Source of the DNA: Marinicella rhabdoformis
GTDB lineage: Bacteria; Pseudomonadota; Gammaproteobacteria; Xanthomonadales; Marinicellaceae
Direction: 5' to 3'
DNA: 64,000 nt
Assembly: GCF_009671245.1 (NCBI RefSeq)
Contig: NZ_VTFS01000001.1
Location: 186,372 to 250,371, forward strand
Shown: one piece after another, positions 53,445 to 64,000 of the stretch
How positions within the stretch are numbered: the first letter of the stretch is position 1
Layout: every line of letters begins with the position of its first letter
The notes under the pieces: model-generated
Seen by the model: only the letters and a program-made list of their open reading frames with translations
Told to the model about the DNA's origin: nothing
Databases searched by the model: none
Translations under genes and position numbers: made by a program

Positions 53445-56057
53445 ATGTCAGATTTCTTAACAAATTACCACCAGCATGTCGCAGAACGTGCAGAACAAGG
53501 CATTGTGCCTTTGGCTTTGGACGCCGAACAGACAGCACAATTAATTGAACTATTAAAAAACCCAGCTGATAACAACACTGAAGAATTGATGTCGTTGTTT
53601 ACCACTCGTATCCCTGCTGGCGTAGATGATGCCACTTATGTCAAAGCATCTTTTCTTTCGGCCATCGTAGCTGGAGATGAATCTTCGCCTTTGATTTCTC
53701 AAATTGAAGCCATCAAAATCTTGGGCACCATGCAAGGCGGCTACAATATTGAGCCCTTGGTTAAAGCACTAGAAAATGATGAATTGGCAGCCACAGCTGT
53801 TGAAGCTTTATCTCACACTTTATTGATGTTTGACAGTTTTTACGATATTGAAGAAATGGCCAAAGCCGGAAACAACCACGCACAAAAAGTCATGCAATCA
53901 TGGGCTGATGCAGAATGGTTTACAAGCAAAGATACGTTGGCAGAAAAAATCACTTTAACCGTTTTTAAAGTTACTGGCGAAACCAACACCGATGATTTAT
54001 CACCTGCACAAGATGCTTGGTCACGCCCTGACATCCCTTTGCATGCCAAAGCGATGTTGAAAAATGCCCGTGAAGGTATCGTACCTGATGAAGAAGGTGT
54101 GATTGGCCCAATGAAATTAATAGACGAATTAGAATCTCGTGGCTTTCCTTTGGCCTATGTGGGCGACGTGGTCGGTACTGGGTCTTCACGTAAGTCAGCC
54201 ATCAACTCTGTGTTATGGCACATGGGTGATGACATTCCTTTCATTCCAAACAAACGCGCTGGCGGTTTTGTTTTGGGTGGTAAAATTGCTCCAATTTTCT
54301 TCAACACAGCTGAAGATTCGGGCGCATTACCAATCGAGGTTGATGTTAACAACCTGAACATGGGTGATGTGATCGACGTATATCCATATGAAGGCAAAAT
54401 CACCAAGCATGACAGTGATGAAATTTTGGCTGAATTTGAGTTAAAAACTGATGTATTGTTAGATGAAGTTCGTGCCGGTGGCCGCATTCCATTGATCATT
54501 GGTCGTGGTTTAACACAACGTGCCAGACAGTCTTTGGGCTTACCGCAAAGCGACATATTCCGCACACCACAAGATGTGGCCAGCAGTGACAAAGGCTATA
54601 CTTTGGCCCAAAAAATGGTCGGCAAAGCCTGTGGCGTAGAAGGTGTTCGTCCAGATCAATACTGCGAACCAAAAATGACCACAGTAGGTTCACAAGACAC
54701 CACTGGCCCAATGACACGTGATGAACTGAAAGATTTGGCTTGTTTAGGGTTTTCAGCAGACCTGGTGATGCAGTCATTCTGTCACACTGCAGCCTACCCT
54801 AAGCCTGTGGATGTTAAAACACATCACACCCTGCCTGACTTTATTCAAAACCGAGCTGGCGTTTCATTGCGCCCTGGTGACGGCATCATTCACTCTTGGT
54901 TGAACAGAATGTTGTTGCCTGATACGGTTGGAACCGGTGGTGATTCTCACACCCGTTTCCCATTAGGAATTTCATTCCCAGCCGGTTCTGGCTTGGTGGC
55001 CTTTGGTGCGGCAACTGGCGTCATGCCTTTAGATATGCCTGAATCTGTTTTGGTTCGATTTAAAGGCGAAATGAAACCAGGCATCACTTTACGTGATTTG
55101 GTTCATGCCATTCCTTACTATGCCATTCAAGAAGGCTTGTTAACCGTAGAGAAAAAAGGCAAGAAAAACATATTTTCTGGTCGTATTTTAGAAATTGAAG
55201 GCTTGGGTGACTTGAAAGTTGAACAAGCTTTTGAACTGTCTGATGCATCAGCTGAACGTTCTGCAGCCGCTTGTACTATCAAGCTGAATGAAGAACCTAT
55301 CATTGAATACTTGAATTCAAACATCGTGCTACTGAAGTGGATGATTGCTGAAGGTTACGGCGACAGACGCACCATAGAGCGACGCATTGTAGCAATGGAA
55401 GAATGGTTAGAGAACCCTCAATTGATGGAAGCTGATAAAGACGCAGAATATGCAGCTGTCATAGAAATTGATTTGGCTGACATCAATGAGCCGATTTTGT
55501 GTGCACCAAATGATCCAGACGATGCCAGATTATTGTCTGAAGTACAAGGCGACAAAATTGATGAAGTGTTCATTGGCTCTTGTATGACCAACATTGGTCA
55601 CTTCCGTGCCGCTGGTAAATTGTTAGATAAATTCACCGACACCCTACCAACACGATTGTGGATAGCACCACCGACCAAGATGGACGAAGCCTTGCTAACC
55701 GAAGAAGGCTATTACAGCATCTTTGGAAAGAGCGGTGCGCGTACTGAAATGCCGGGTTGTTCTTTGTGTATGGGTAACCAAGCACGTGTGGCACCGGGCT
55801 GTACCGTGGTTTCTACATCAACACGCAACTTCCCTAACCGCCTGGGTCAAGGTGCCAACGTTTACTTGGCATCAGCTGAACTCGCTGCGATTGCTTCATT
55901 GATGGGTAAATTACCAACCGTTGAAGAATACATGTCCTATGCATCTGTTTTAGAAGAAGGCGAAGCAGACACCTACCGTTACATGAATTTCGATCAATTA
56001 GACCGTTATTTAAAAGACGCGAAAACAGTGACCTTGGAATTAAAACAAGTGAGCTAA
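53445..56057 (+). CDS. acnB: Aconitate hydratase B
   Basis: 870 residues, TCA-cycle citrate-isocitrate isomerase of the AcnB class: N-terminal HEAT-like domain, then the swivelled domain 4 (about 160-380), and the cluster-binding part with [25 protein letters not shown] and [12 protein letters not shown] carrying the [4Fe-4S] cysteines. Length typical. A long leader of about 190 bases from the IR region carries two copies of GGTAAAT (53364-53370, 53391-53397). Followed by a strong terminator, then acnA. Confidence 0.97.
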   Translation: MSDFLTNYHQHVAERAEQGIVPLALDAEQTAQLIELLKNPADNNTEELMSLFTTRIPAGVDDATYVKASFLSAIVAGDESSPLISQIEAIKILGTMQGGYNIEPLVKALENDELAATAVEALSHTLLMFDSFYDIEEMAKAGNNHAQKVMQSWADAEWFTSKDTLAEKITLTVFKVTGETNTDDLSPAQDAWSRPDIPLHAKAMLKNAREGIVPDEEGVIGPMKLIDELESRGFPLAYVGDVVGTGSSRKSAINSVLWHMGDDIPFIPNKRAGGFVLGGKIAPIFFNTAEDSGALPIEVDVNNLNMGDVIDVYPYEGKITKHDSDEILAEFELKTDVLLDEVRAGGRIPLIIGRGLTQRARQSLGLPQSDIFRTPQDVASSDKGYTLAQKMVGKACGVEGVRPDQYCEPKMTTVGSQDTTGPMTRDELKDLACLGFSADLVMQSFCHTAAYPKPVDVKTHHTLPDFIQNRAGVSLRPGDGIIHSWLNRMLLPDTVGTGGDSHTRFPLGISFPAGSGLVAFGAATGVMPLDMPESVLVRFKGEMKPGITLRDLVHAIPYYAIQEGLLTVEKKGKKNIFSGRILEIEGLGDLKVEQAFELSDASAERSAAACTIKLNEEPIIEYLNSNIVLLKWMIAEGYGDRRTIERRIVAMEEWLENPQLMEADKDAEYAAVIEIDLADINEPILCAPNDPDDARLLSEVQGDKIDEVFIGSCMTNIGHFRAAGKLLDKFTDTLPTRLWIAPPTKMDEALLTEEGYYSIFGKSGARTEMPGCSLCMGNQARVAPGCTVVSTSTRNFPNRLGQGANVYLASAELAAIASLMGKLPTVEEYMSYASVLEEGEADTYRYMNFDQLDRYLKDAKTVTLELKQVS

Positions 56058-56073
56058 TAGGGTGACAATCCTT

Positions 56074-56110
56074 AAAAGGCCGCACAACTGATGTTGTGCG
56101 GCCTTTTTTT
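56074..56110 (+). terminator. Strong terminator after acnB
   Basis: Eleven-base stem GGCCGCACAAC / GTTGTGCGGCC with loop TGAT and seven T; A-run before the stem. Confidence 0.93.
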
Positions 56111-56270
56111 ATTAATAACTGGCTGAACTCCGCTTTTAAATCAAAGCATCAAATACACCTCCTGCTACCCTATAAATTTGTGTCTAAAAATGGCATAATA
56201 TTAGGTCGTATTTTTACTAACTGTTCCTGACAGTGTTCAGACTTTTAGGAGCAAAAACAGAGGATGGTTC

Positions 56271-58934
56271 ATGAGTAACACGTTAAACACTGCCATGAAA
56301 TTGGCTTGCAATAACAAATCATACACGTATTTCAGCTTAAAAAAAATTGAAGAGCTATACGACATCAGTCGCCTGCCCTTCAGTTTAAAAATTCTTTTAG
56401 AAAACCTGTTACGAAATGAAAATGGTATAGATGTGACAGTTGAAGACATCGAAGCCTTGTGTAAATGGGACCCCAAAGCCAAACCAGCCACTGAAATCGC
56501 TTTCACCCCTTCTCGAGTGGTATTACAAGATTTTACCGGCGTACCTGCTGTTGTTGATTTGGCTGCCATGCGTGATGCGATGAAAGCGCTGGGCGGTGAT
56601 GTTCAAAAAATCAATCCACTGTCACCAGCAGAACTGGTGATAGACCATTCCATTCAAGTAGATAAATACGGTACAGCAGATGCGGCTGTAATGAACACTC
56701 AAATAGAATTTCAACGCAACATGGAGCGTTACGGTTTTTTAAAATGGGGCCAAACGGCATTTGATTCCTTCAGTGTGGTGCCACCAGGCAATGGTATTGT
56801 CCATCAAGTCAATTTAGAGTATTTGGCTAGGGTGATATTTGGGGCTGAACAAAATGGAGAATTGATGGCCTATCCTGACACCGTGGTGGGTACGGATTCA
56901 CACACCACCATGATCAATGGCATTGGCGTTTTGGGCTGGGGTGTTGGTGGTATTGAAGCAGAAGCTGCCATGCTTGGACAAGCCATTTCCATGTTGATAC
57001 CTCAGGTGGTTGGCTTTAAATTGACAGGCAACTTACAAGAAGGTGTCACCGCTACAGATTTGGTATTAACCGTTGTAGACATGCTGCGTGAACACGGCGT
57101 GGTAGGTAAATTTGTAGAATTTTTTGGTTCTGGTTTACAACACTTACCTTTGGCAGATCGAGCCACCATTGCCAATATGGCACCTGAATACGGGGCCACT
57201 TGTGGCATATTCCCTGTTGACAAAGAGTCACTGCGTTACCTTTCTTTGACTGGCCGCTCTGATGAACAAGTCAACTTGGTTGAGCAATATGCCAAAGCAC
57301 AAGGCATGTTCCATGACGAAAACAGCATTGAAGCAGAATACACCGCTGTCTTAGAGTTAGACATGAGTACAGTGGTACCTAGCATATCAGGGCCTAAACG
57401 CCCACAAGATCGCATTGTATTGACTGAATCTAAAGAAAAATTTCAGTCGCTGTTCAAAGAATTTGAAAACGGTCGTGCGAAAAAATCTATACCTGTTGCG
57501 GCTGAACGTGGCAATTATGAATTCACAGATGGTGACATTGCCGTTGCGGCCATCACATCTTGCACCAACACATCCAATCCCGCAGTCATGTTAGGCGCTG
57601 GCTTGCTGGCCAGGAATGCCGCAGCCAAAGGTTTAAAAGTCAAACCCTGGGTTAAGACCTCTTTAGCCCCTGGCTCTCGTGTGGTTTCACATTATTTAAA
57701 TGGCGCTGGTGTGATGGATGATTTGGAGTCTCTTGGCTTTAATGTGGTTGGCTTTGGTTGTACCACCTGTATTGGAAACTCAGGCCCGTTAGATCCCGCT
57801 TTATCCTCTGCAATCAATGACAATGACTTGATTGCCACTTCAGTATTATCAGGTAACAGAAACTTTGAAGGTCGCATTCATGCTGACATTCAAATGAATT
57901 TCCTGGCCTCACCACCTTTGGTTGTGGCATATGCCATTGCAGGCACCATGGATTTTGATTTACAAAATGATTCACTGGGTGATGACCAAAACGGCAATCC
58001 TATTTATTTGAAAGACATCTGGCCCAGCAACCACGAAATAGCTGACACCATACAAAAACACGTGTCAAAAAGCAGTTTTTCTGAAGGCTATGAAGGCATC
58101 TTTGAAGGAGATGAAAACTGGGAAAAAGTAAAAACCACACAATCGGAGCTGTTTGATTGGCAAGCTGACTCCACATATATCAAAAACCCGCCATACTTTG
58201 AAGGCATGACCTTAGATGTGGGAACCATTGATAACATTTCAGGCGCTCGCGTTTTGGCCAAATTAGGTGATTCGGTGACGACTGACCACATTTCTCCAGC
58301 AGGTGCCATCGCAGAAGATTCGCCAGCCGGGCATTACCTGAAAGCGAATGGTGTTGAGAAAGTGAATTTCAACTCATATGGCTCAAGACGCGGAAACCAC
58401 GAAGTCATGATGCGTGGCACCTTTGCCAACATCAGATTACGAAACCAACTGGCTCCAGGCACCGAAGGTGGTTGGACCCGTCATCAACCTTCTGATGAAG
58501 AAATGAGTATCTTCGATGCCTCAATGAAGTACCAAGCTGAAGGCACGCCTTTGGTTATCATAGGCGGCACTGAATATGGTACCGGCTCATCACGTGACTG
58601 GGCAGCTAAAGGCACTAATTTATTGGGTGTTAAAGCAGTCATCGTACAAAGCTACGAGCGCATACACAGGTCTAACTTGGTTGGCATGGGTGTCATCCCG
58701 TTGCAATTCAAACCAGGCGAAAGTGCCGATACATTTGAACTGACAGGTCATGAAGTCTATGACATCAGCGGCTTGAAAAATGGCGAAAGTAAAGTGGCTC
58801 AAGTTAATGCTACCAGACCAGATGGCAGCGTTGTGACTTTTGAAGTCGATGTTAGAATCGACACGCCTAAAGAAGTTGAATACTGTCGTCATGGTGGTAT
58901 TTTGCACTATGTACTGAGAAACCTGGCTTCATAA
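56271..58934 (+). CDS. acnA: Aconitate hydratase A
   Basis: 887 residues of the AcnA/IRP class: [64 protein letters not shown], and cluster cysteines in TSCTNTSNP and [19 protein letters not shown] precedes the ATG. In many bacteria AcnA is the stress-stable, iron- or oxidant-tolerant isoform. Here it lies directly behind acnB but with its own upstream region and after a strong terminator, so it is likely separately transcribed. Confidence 0.97.
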   Translation: MSNTLNTAMKLACNNKSYTYFSLKKIEELYDISRLPFSLKILLENLLRNENGIDVTVEDIEALCKWDPKAKPATEIAFTPSRVVLQDFTGVPAVVDLAAMRDAMKALGGDVQKINPLSPAELVIDHSIQVDKYGTADAAVMNTQIEFQRNMERYGFLKWGQTAFDSFSVVPPGNGIVHQVNLEYLARVIFGAEQNGELMAYPDTVVGTDSHTTMINGIGVLGWGVGGIEAEAAMLGQAISMLIPQVVGFKLTGNLQEGVTATDLVLTVVDMLREHGVVGKFVEFFGSGLQHLPLADRATIANMAPEYGATCGIFPVDKESLRYLSLTGRSDEQVNLVEQYAKAQGMFHDENSIEAEYTAVLELDMSTVVPSISGPKRPQDRIVLTESKEKFQSLFKEFENGRAKKSIPVAAERGNYEFTDGDIAVAAITSCTNTSNPAVMLGAGLLARNAAAKGLKVKPWVKTSLAPGSRVVSHYLNGAGVMDDLESLGFNVVGFGCTTCIGNSGPLDPALSSAINDNDLIATSVLSGNRNFEGRIHADIQMNFLASPPLVVAYAIAGTMDFDLQNDSLGDDQNGNPIYLKDIWPSNHEIADTIQKHVSKSSFSEGYEGIFEGDENWEKVKTTQSELFDWQADSTYIKNPPYFEGMTLDVGTIDNISGARVLAKLGDSVTTDHISPAGAIAEDSPAGHYLKANGVEKVNFNSYGSRRGNHEVMMRGTFANIRLRNQLAPGTEGGWTRHQPSDEEMSIFDASMKYQAEGTPLVIIGGTEYGTGSSRDWAAKGTNLLGVKAVIVQSYERIHRSNLVGMGVIPLQFKPGESADTFELTGHEVYDISGLKNGESKVAQVNATRPDGSVVTFEVDVRIDTPKEVEYCRHGGILHYVLRNLAS

Positions 58935-58954
58935 TACAGTACTGATCAATGCTT

Positions 58955-58982
58955 AGAAAAGCAGGCTTCGGCCTGCTTTTCT
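58955..58982. terminator. Bidirectional terminator between acnA and the convergent gene
   Basis: Perfect 12-base stem AGAAAAGCAGGC / GCCTGCTTTTCT with UUCG tetraloop (58967-58970). Confidence 0.92.
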
Positions 58983-58986
58983 AATT

Positions 58987-59940
58987 TTAATCCGTCAATA
59001 ATTCAAACCCATCTTCAAATATCAAATCATTACCCAATTGAGGGAAAGCAGATGTACAATCTGATTGAGACTGCGGCGGATTGGCAGCAAATCGTATGAA
59101 CTCAAAATCTCCTCTGCTGCCACTCCCCACGCCATTGTTATCCCAAGTATGAGACATTATTCCTAGCTGAATGGTTTCAGACATACCATCATGATTGAAA
59201 TACATGGGATTGGCCTGACCATCACCAGGGGCAATGATTTCAGGCGTTACATTGTTGTTATTACGCCAAGTGGTGGTACTGACACCATCGACATCATGAT
59301 TGTTATAAAACGTTTCTTGCCGCCAGTCTTGAATCGCATCAGCCCAATAATAAAAGTAAAAATCACCTCCAATTCGACAAGCCAATAAATATTCTTCCAT
59401 ATGGACTTGCTCTGTCAGAAACAAATTAGAAACTGAATTCACCGTCTTTTTCATCTCTCGAGCAAAAGTGACTCCATTTTGTCCTTGTCCTCCCATGTTG
59501 TACATCACCCAGTTTTCATCTTGATTGTGGGTTCCAGAAGCATTTCTGATCACAAAACCAGCCGCGTTAAAACCAACATCCGGCGGCAGGTCTACGTCAT
59601 CACCCGCAGAAACCCTTAAATTAAGCACCACTGAAAAATTCCCTGTCACTTCTTGATAAATGAGTGGTCCATAGTCATCTTGAAACCAACCATTGTGATG
59701 TATCACGTCTGGAACGACAGTCAACAACCCACCACCGATTTGCATCTCACTTGCGCGTTCATCCATTTGACCTGCACCCAATACTTGCCATGCACTGGTG
59801 TTGTTGTTCAACAAATCTATTGATTGATTGAACTCATCATCAAACGGAATGGCGCTTCCAAGTTGAAGCATTTGCCCCTTAGCAAAAACTTGACCACTGC
59901 TTATTAAACTCAAAAAACATACTGCCAATTTAATACACAT
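58987..59940 (-). CDS. Exported lectin-fold-like protein with shared C-terminal tail
   Basis: 317 residues. Signal peptide about 1-20. Spacing and motifs (PFDDEFNQ, SAWQVLGAG, YGPLIYQEVTGNFSVVLNL, GFVIRNASGTHNQDENWVMYNMG) resemble DUF1349/concanavalin A-like domains that bind or act on glycans; this is a fold-level guess. The C-terminus NDLIFEDGFELLTD is the fourth case of the tail on exported proteins in the window. GAGGTG lies before the ATG. A Fur-like box lies 106 bases upstream of its start. Confidence 0.72.
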   Translation of the reverse strand: MCIKLAVCFLSLISSGQVFAKGQMLQLGSAIPFDDEFNQSIDLLNNNTSAWQVLGAGQMDERASEMQIGGGLLTVVPDVIHHNGWFQDDYGPLIYQEVTGNFSVVLNLRVSAGDDVDLPPDVGFNAAGFVIRNASGTHNQDENWVMYNMGGQGQNGVTFAREMKKTVNSVSNLFLTEQVHMEEYLLACRIGGDFYFYYWADAIQDWRQETFYNNHDVDGVSTTTWRNNNNVTPEIIAPGDGQANPMYFNHDGMSETIQLGIMSHTWDNNGVGSGSRGDFEFIRFAANPPQSQSDCTSAFPQLGNDLIFEDGFELLTD

Positions 59941-60045
59941 AATTTCACCTCACCCACTATCCTACAGATAAATTTGATTAACACATGTTCAGACTACTGT
60001 CTTTGGCCTCAACCGTGAAGGACTTGGCAGTTTTTATTTGGTATT

Positions 60046-60064
60046 TATAATTATCATCATTATG
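60046..60064. promoter_or_regulatory. Candidate Fur box
   Basis: Nineteen bases matching GATAATGATAATCATTATC at 15 of 19 positions in either orientation, between divergent genes starting at 59940 and 60188. Confidence 0.65.
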
Positions 60065-60187
60065 AAAAACACAATCCGTCTATTTTTGTCATTTCATAGC
60101 CATACACAGTAAACTTCAATGATGACATTTCATCTTTTTTGGTACAATTCAGTGCATCAACAATAAAGACAAAAATATATCTTACCC

Positions 60188-61168
60188 ATGAACATTCGAT
60201 TGATAATAATTTTTACCTTCAGTAGTTGCTTAACCCCTGCTTATGCCATTAAAGAACAGCCACTGATTGATCAAATAACCACATGCTCAGCCATAAAAGA
60301 GGAACAAAGTAGGTTGGCATGCTATGACGCCATAGCAACAACCAAAACAACCAAGCCTCTGGCCTCAAAAGAACAAACCCCCACCAGCACTCACACCATC
60401 ACCAAACAGTCATTCCCACATTTAATCGCTGACTTGAATGAAACCAATTTACAGTTCAGTTATGGCCAGTTGGATTTCTTAGGCCATGATTTCAACTCGG
60501 TATTGCTGGGTGTTGGAAAAAACCAGTCGGTTAAAACTTGGCAATTCAAGTCCAGCAATCCCATAACATTCAGTGTGTTCGGCCAGATTCGGTCTCAATT
60601 TGATGTCAGCCAAATAGACACCAGGAATAACAGGGGCGGTGCCTTAATTAACACAGATTTTTCGGTCGGTGGAGCACTGGTTCAAAACTTAGCAGATTGG
60701 TCATGGCGTTTTTCATACACCCACAGGAGCACACATTTAGGAGATGAATTCCTCATAGACAACCCAGAGTATATCGAAGACAGATTGAACTTATCCTATG
60801 AAACCGTCAAATGGACCGCATCACGTTCAATCAACAGCTGGGACGTATATGCCGGCTTAGGTTTGATAACCCGTTCAGAACCCGGTAATTTAGGCAAACA
60901 CATGTGGCAAGCAGGGGCTCAATACCTTGGCCAAACCCCATGGTTGAACGCTCCATACTTACGACCCGTGGTAGGCTTGGATTTAAAGTCATGGGAAGCA
61001 GCTGACTGGGTAATTAATGCCACATTCAGAGCAGGTATAGAAATCCAAGAGTTAACTGACTTACCTTTTCAAATTTTGTTTGAATACCAAGATGGGCACT
61101 CGCCCTACGGACAGTTTTACACCGAAGATTTGAGTTTTATGGGACTGACCTTTTTACAGAACTGGTAA
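60188..61168 (+). CDS. DUF1207-like outer-membrane protein
   Basis: 326 residues. Signal peptide about 1-20, then the short CSAIKEEQSRLACYDAIA segment often found at the start of proteobacterial exported proteins, a linker rich in Thr/Lys, and a beta-barrel from about residue 75 with FSVFGQIRSQFD, INTDFSVGGALVQN, YTHRSTHLGDEFLI and a C-terminal Phe/Trp strand (FMGLTFLQNW). The STHLGDEFLL block fits DUF1207. Function unknown. The Fur-like box 124 bases upstream suggests iron control. I considered phospholipase A (PldA), which shares some layout, but its Ser/His motif is not seen. Confidence 0.72.
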   Translation: MNIRLIIIFTFSSCLTPAYAIKEQPLIDQITTCSAIKEEQSRLACYDAIATTKTTKPLASKEQTPTSTHTITKQSFPHLIADLNETNLQFSYGQLDFLGHDFNSVLLGVGKNQSVKTWQFKSSNPITFSVFGQIRSQFDVSQIDTRNNRGGALINTDFSVGGALVQNLADWSWRFSYTHRSTHLGDEFLIDNPEYIEDRLNLSYETVKWTASRSINSWDVYAGLGLITRSEPGNLGKHMWQAGAQYLGQTPWLNAPYLRPVVGLDLKSWEAADWVINATFRAGIEIQELTDLPFQILFEYQDGHSPYGQFYTEDLSFMGLTFLQNW

Positions 61169-61191
61169 AAAGGTCAATAATTTTAAATTGA

Positions 61192-61965
61192 TCAACCCAT
61201 GATGACGTGGTTGAGGTCATAAAAACCCTTGCTTTTGCCTTTAATCCACAGAGCTGCTTGCAAGGCACCTTGGGCAAACACGTCAGGGTCATGCGCAGAA
61301 TGTTCTAATGTGATGGTTTCACTGTTCAATTCACAGGTGACTTCGTGTATACCAGGAATTTCACCTTTACGTACGGCCTCAATTTTAACGTCACCTAATT
61401 GAAACTGAGACTCAGAAAATTTTTGCATTTTTCCAGAAGAGTCAACCGCTTGAGCCAAGCTGATGGCCGTACCAGAAGGCGCGTCCTTCTTATGTATATG
61501 ATGCGTTTCTTTGATGGAAAAATCAGCATCTGGATTAAATTGCTTGATGATTTGGAGCATGTTTTTCAATACTTGGACGTTGATTGAAAAGTTACTCGTC
61601 CACATCACAGGAATGAATTTAGATGCATGGGCCAATCGGTCATATTGCGCTTGTACCAATCCAGTGGTTCCACTGACCAAAGCCGTTTCACTCATCACAC
61701 AAAAATCAACCAGCTCGTCGAAGCCTGCTGATTGACTGAAATCAATCATCACATCTGCTGCTGTGCCATCGGTGTTGTAACTGGCCAAAACATTCATCGC
61801 TGGCAAGCCAGCCAATTCACCCAAATCTTTACCCAGTGATGGACTGTTTTCAGAAACCAATCCCGCCAACAGCTCACAATCATCTGACGCAGCAATCAAT
61901 CGAATCAAACATTTTCCCAAACGGCCAGAGGCACCAGCCACAATGATTTTCAATTTATCCGTCAT
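61192..61965 (-). CDS. dapB: 4-hydroxy-tetrahydrodipicolinate reductase
   Basis: 257 residues, lysine/diaminopimelate synthesis. NAD(P)-binding VAGASGRLGKCLIRLI, VSGTTGL, and the catalytic ETHHIHKKDAPSGTA with the His pair and Lys are present. It begins four bases after the dnaJ stop. The order dnaK-dnaJ-dapB is shared by Pseudomonas and Xanthomonas-type genomes. Confidence 0.96.
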   Translation of the reverse strand: MTDKLKIIVAGASGRLGKCLIRLIAASDDCELLAGLVSENSPSLGKDLGELAGLPAMNVLASYNTDGTAADVMIDFSQSAGFDELVDFCVMSETALVSGTTGLVQAQYDRLAHASKFIPVMWTSNFSINVQVLKNMLQIIKQFNPDADFSIKETHHIHKKDAPSGTAISLAQAVDSSGKMQKFSESQFQLGDVKIEAVRKGEIPGIHEVTCELNSETITLEHSAHDPDVFAQGALQAALWIKGKSKGFYDLNHVIMG

Positions 61966-61969
61966 GCCA

Positions 61970-63118
61970 TCAACCGGTCATTTTATCTAAAAATGATTTC
62001 ACATTATCAAACCAACCTTTTTTGCGTGGGTTGTTTTTGTCACCCGACGCTTTGATGGTTTTGTCTAATTGCTCTATTAAATCTTTTTGCTCACCAGACA
62101 AACTCACTGGCGTCTCAACATTGACTTTACAGTGCAAGTCTCCAGTACTGTGCGAACGAATTGATTTCACACCCTTGCCTCGTAAACGGAACTGTTTACC
62201 AGACTGTGTTTCTGCCGGCACTTTTAACTTAACTTCACCTGTCAAAGTCGGCACGATGATTTCACCACCTAGACAGGCTGTAGCAAAGTCTATCGGCATC
62301 TCACAGAATAAATGATCACCTTCTCTGACAAAAATCTTATGTGGAATCACATGGATATCCACATACAAGTCACCGGCTGGACCGCCTTGTGGACCTGCTT
62401 CACCTTTTCCAGACAATCTGATGCGATCGCCTTGATCTACACCTGCTGGAATTTTAACGTTCAACTTAGTTTTTTCTTGCTTGCGACCTTGCCCGTGACA
62501 AGAACCACAAGGGTTTGAAATGGTTTGGCCTTGACCCTTACAATCAGGACATGCCTGTTGAACAGAAAACATGCCTTGCTGCATGCGAACCTGACCCACA
62601 CCACCACAAGTAGAGCACGTCGAAGTCTTTCCGTCTTTTGATCCCGTACCATGACATGGATCACAAGAAACCATTGTCGGGATATTGATTTCTTTAGAAA
62701 CGCCATTGATGGCTTCTTCTAATTCAACGGTCATTTCAATTTGAACGTCGCGACCACGTTGTGGACCTTGACGCCCACGACCCCGACCGCCGCCGCCAAA
62801 AATATCACTGAAGATGTCACCAAACATGTCACCGACGTCACCGTGGAAACCGCCGCCGCCAAAACCACCGGGACCTTGTCCACCGCCTTGACCAGATACC
62901 GCATCAAAGCCATATTGATCGTATGCTTGGCGTTTTTGTTCGTCCTTTAAGATTTCATAAGCCATTTGGGCTTCTTTGAATTTATCTTGCGCACTCGGAT
63001 CATCGGCATTCCTGTCAGGATGAAGTTTCATCGCTGTGCGTTTGAATGCTTTTTTGATTTCTGCCGCTGTGGCTGATTTTTCAATGCCCAGAATCTTGTA
63101 TAAATCTTTTTGTGCCAT
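61970..63118 (-). CDS. dnaJ: Chaperone protein DnaJ
   Basis: 382 residues, Hsp40 co-chaperone of DnaK. J domain with HPD (about residues 33-35, MKLHPDRN), Gly-rich linker (about 77-117), four CxxCxGxG zinc repeats ([32 protein letters not shown]) and the substrate-binding C-terminal domains. The gap from dnaK holds a terminator-like hairpin, so dnaJ may get reduced transcription from the dnaK promoter. Confidence 0.98.
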   Translation of the reverse strand: MAQKDLYKILGIEKSATAAEIKKAFKRTAMKLHPDRNADDPSAQDKFKEAQMAYEILKDEQKRQAYDQYGFDAVSGQGGGQGPGGFGGGGFHGDVGDMFGDIFSDIFGGGGRGRGRQGPQRGRDVQIEMTVELEEAINGVSKEINIPTMVSCDPCHGTGSKDGKTSTCSTCGGVGQVRMQQGMFSVQQACPDCKGQGQTISNPCGSCHGQGRKQEKTKLNVKIPAGVDQGDRIRLSGKGEAGPQGGPAGDLYVDIHVIPHKIFVREGDHLFCEMPIDFATACLGGEIIVPTLTGEVKLKVPAETQSGKQFRLRGKGVKSIRSHSTGDLHCKVNVETPVSLSGEQKDLIEQLDKTIKASGDKNNPRKKGWFDNVKSFLDKMTG

Positions 63119-63144
63119 GATTTTTAATCGAGTCTTTATATTCT

Positions 63145-63178
63145 AAAAAACCGCCTGAAACTTATTTGCTCCAGGCGG
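63145..63178 (-). terminator. Hairpin between dnaK and dnaJ
   Basis: Minus strand: CCGCCTG, 14-base loop, CAGGCGG, then six T. It lies 46 bases past dnaK and 27 before dnaJ; probably partial terminator or processing site. Confidence 0.8.
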
Positions 63179-63223
63179 TGTATTACATAACCAGTAATTA
63201 AGGTGAGTCACTCACCCACTGAT

Positions 63224-64000
63224 TTATTTTTTGTCGTCGTTTACTTCTTCAAATTCAGCATCAACAACATCATCATTACCACCAGCCGCTTCTTCACCCG
63301 CTGCGGCATCACCTGCTGCTTGTTCTGCTTGAGCCGCTTGAGCCACTTTTTGCATCACAGGTTGAATCGCTTCTTGTAACTTGTTACTGGCGGCTTCAAT
63401 GGCTGCTTTGTCATTACCTTTAGTGGCTTCATTTACAGCTTCCACACCTGCTTCAATCGCTGCTTTCTCACCGTCTTCGATGATTTCTTTGTGCTCTTCC
63501 AACATTTGCTTCGCAGAGTGTGTCATCGCATCGGCACCGTTACGTGCTTGTGCCAACTCTTGGAACTCTTTGTCTTTTTCAGCGTTCAACTCAGCATCTT
63601 TAATCATGTTTTCAATTTCTTCGTCTGATAATCCAGAACCCGACTTGATTTCAATGCGTTGCTCTTTGCCGGTCGCTTTGTCTTTCGCTGATACATGAAT
63701 GATACCATTGGCATCTATATCAAAAGACACTTCAATCTGTGGCATGCCACGAGGTGCTGCTGTAATGCCTTCCAAGTTGAATTGACCCAAAGATTTGTTC
63801 GCTTGTGCCACTTCACGCTCACCTTGTAATACATGAACCGTTACAGCAGATTGATTGTCTTCAGCCGTTGAGAACACTTGAGATGCCTTGGTAGGGATCG
63901 TTGTGTTTTTCTCAATCAACTTAGTCATCACGCCACCCAAGGTTTCAATACCTAATGACAATGGTGTCACGTCTAACAACAGAACGTCTTTCACATCACC
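63224..64000 (-). CDS. dnaK: Chaperone protein DnaK, C-terminal part (cut by window edge)
   Basis: Partial; the open frame runs off the window end. The visible 259 residues cover the end of the ATPase-linker region ([25 protein letters not shown]), the substrate-binding beta domain and the helical lid, ending in [16 protein letters not shown], close to the EEVKD-type DnaK tail. Upstream partners such as grpE lie outside the window. Confidence 0.97.
   Translation of the reverse strand, partial: GDVKDVLLLDVTPLSLGIETLGGVMTKLIEKNTTIPTKASQVFSTAEDNQSAVTVHVLQGEREVAQANKSLGQFNLEGITAAPRGMPQIEVSFDIDANGIIHVSAKDKATGKEQRIEIKSGSGLSDEEIENMIKDAELNAEKDKEFQELAQARNGADAMTHSAKQMLEEHKEIIEDGEKAAIEAGVEAVNEATKGNDKAAIEAASNKLQEAIQPVMQKVAQAAQAEQAAGDAAAGEEAAGGNDDVVDAEFEEVNDDKK

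Noticed and set aside
60188-61168. Phospholipase A1 (PldA) for the outer-membrane protein
   Set aside because: Barrel layout is similar, but the catalytic Ser/His segment of PldA is not visible, and the STHLGDEF block fits DUF1207.

Overview
The window reads as chromosome of a gammaproteobacterium of low-to-moderate GC. Markers are the order dnaK-dnaJ-dapB, csiV directly after mfd, AcnB plus AcnA, FabI, LepB, and an operon for phenylalanine hydroxylation. Several secreted proteins end in an 'IFxxGFE'-like tail that I associate from memory with Marinicella and Xanthomonadales-like bacteria, so a Marinicella-type marine organism is my best guess; the sequence alone does not prove it. I see no rRNA, tRNA, CRISPR array, prophage or intact insertion sequence.

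Layout. 1-1.7 kb: ETF-ubiquinone oxidoreductase with its terminator. 1.7-8.3 kb: hybrid histidine kinase and LuxR-type response regulator, then a translationally coupled iron-uptake set (TonB siderophore receptor, small membrane protein, PepSY membrane protein). 8.3-10 kb: Lrp-type regulator divergent from phhA-phhB, with a near-consensus Lrp palindrome between them. 10-13.8 kb: minus-strand operon of YtrA-like GntR regulator, ABC ATPase, permease, acyltransferase-3 and GNAT, with a palindromic operator at its start. 13.9-26.2 kb: mostly secreted or surface proteins (calcium-repeat/propeller protein, haem-containing HzsA-like protein, BNR-like protein, beta-helix protein), an AlkD-like protein, a desuccinylase-family protein, and a 1-kb island of dispersed palindromic repeats. 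26.3-33.8 kb: lepB, ankyrin protein, cobalamin adenosyltransferase, gcvT-gcvH-gcvPA, small envelope proteins, tpx. 34-40 kb: RRM protein, srkA, cyclophilin, M20 peptidase, LCAT-like lipoprotein, DGC zinc protein with an FNR-like promoter, LapA-like protein and a decayed terC/yfhL-like remnant. 40-45 kb: PAS-GAF-GGDEF-EAL protein and small genes. 45-51 kb: mfd, csiV, YceI-like lipoprotein, fabI. 51-59 kb: SBP-GGDEF protein, TetR regulator, acnB and acnA in tandem. 59-64 kb: secreted lectin-fold-like protein, DUF1207-like outer-membrane protein with a Fur-like box upstream, dapB, dnaJ and the 3' end of dnaK.

The main points for a second look are: a shared C-terminal tail on four exported proteins; an intrinsic terminator lying inside the signal-peptide codons of a lipoprotein; the terC/yfhL fusion remnant; four well-formed regulatory palindromes (Lrp, GntR, FNR at -41.5, Fur); the five-gene GntR/ABC/acyltransferase/GNAT operon as a candidate envelope-modification module; and a gcvPA gene closed by a terminator with no gcvPB.
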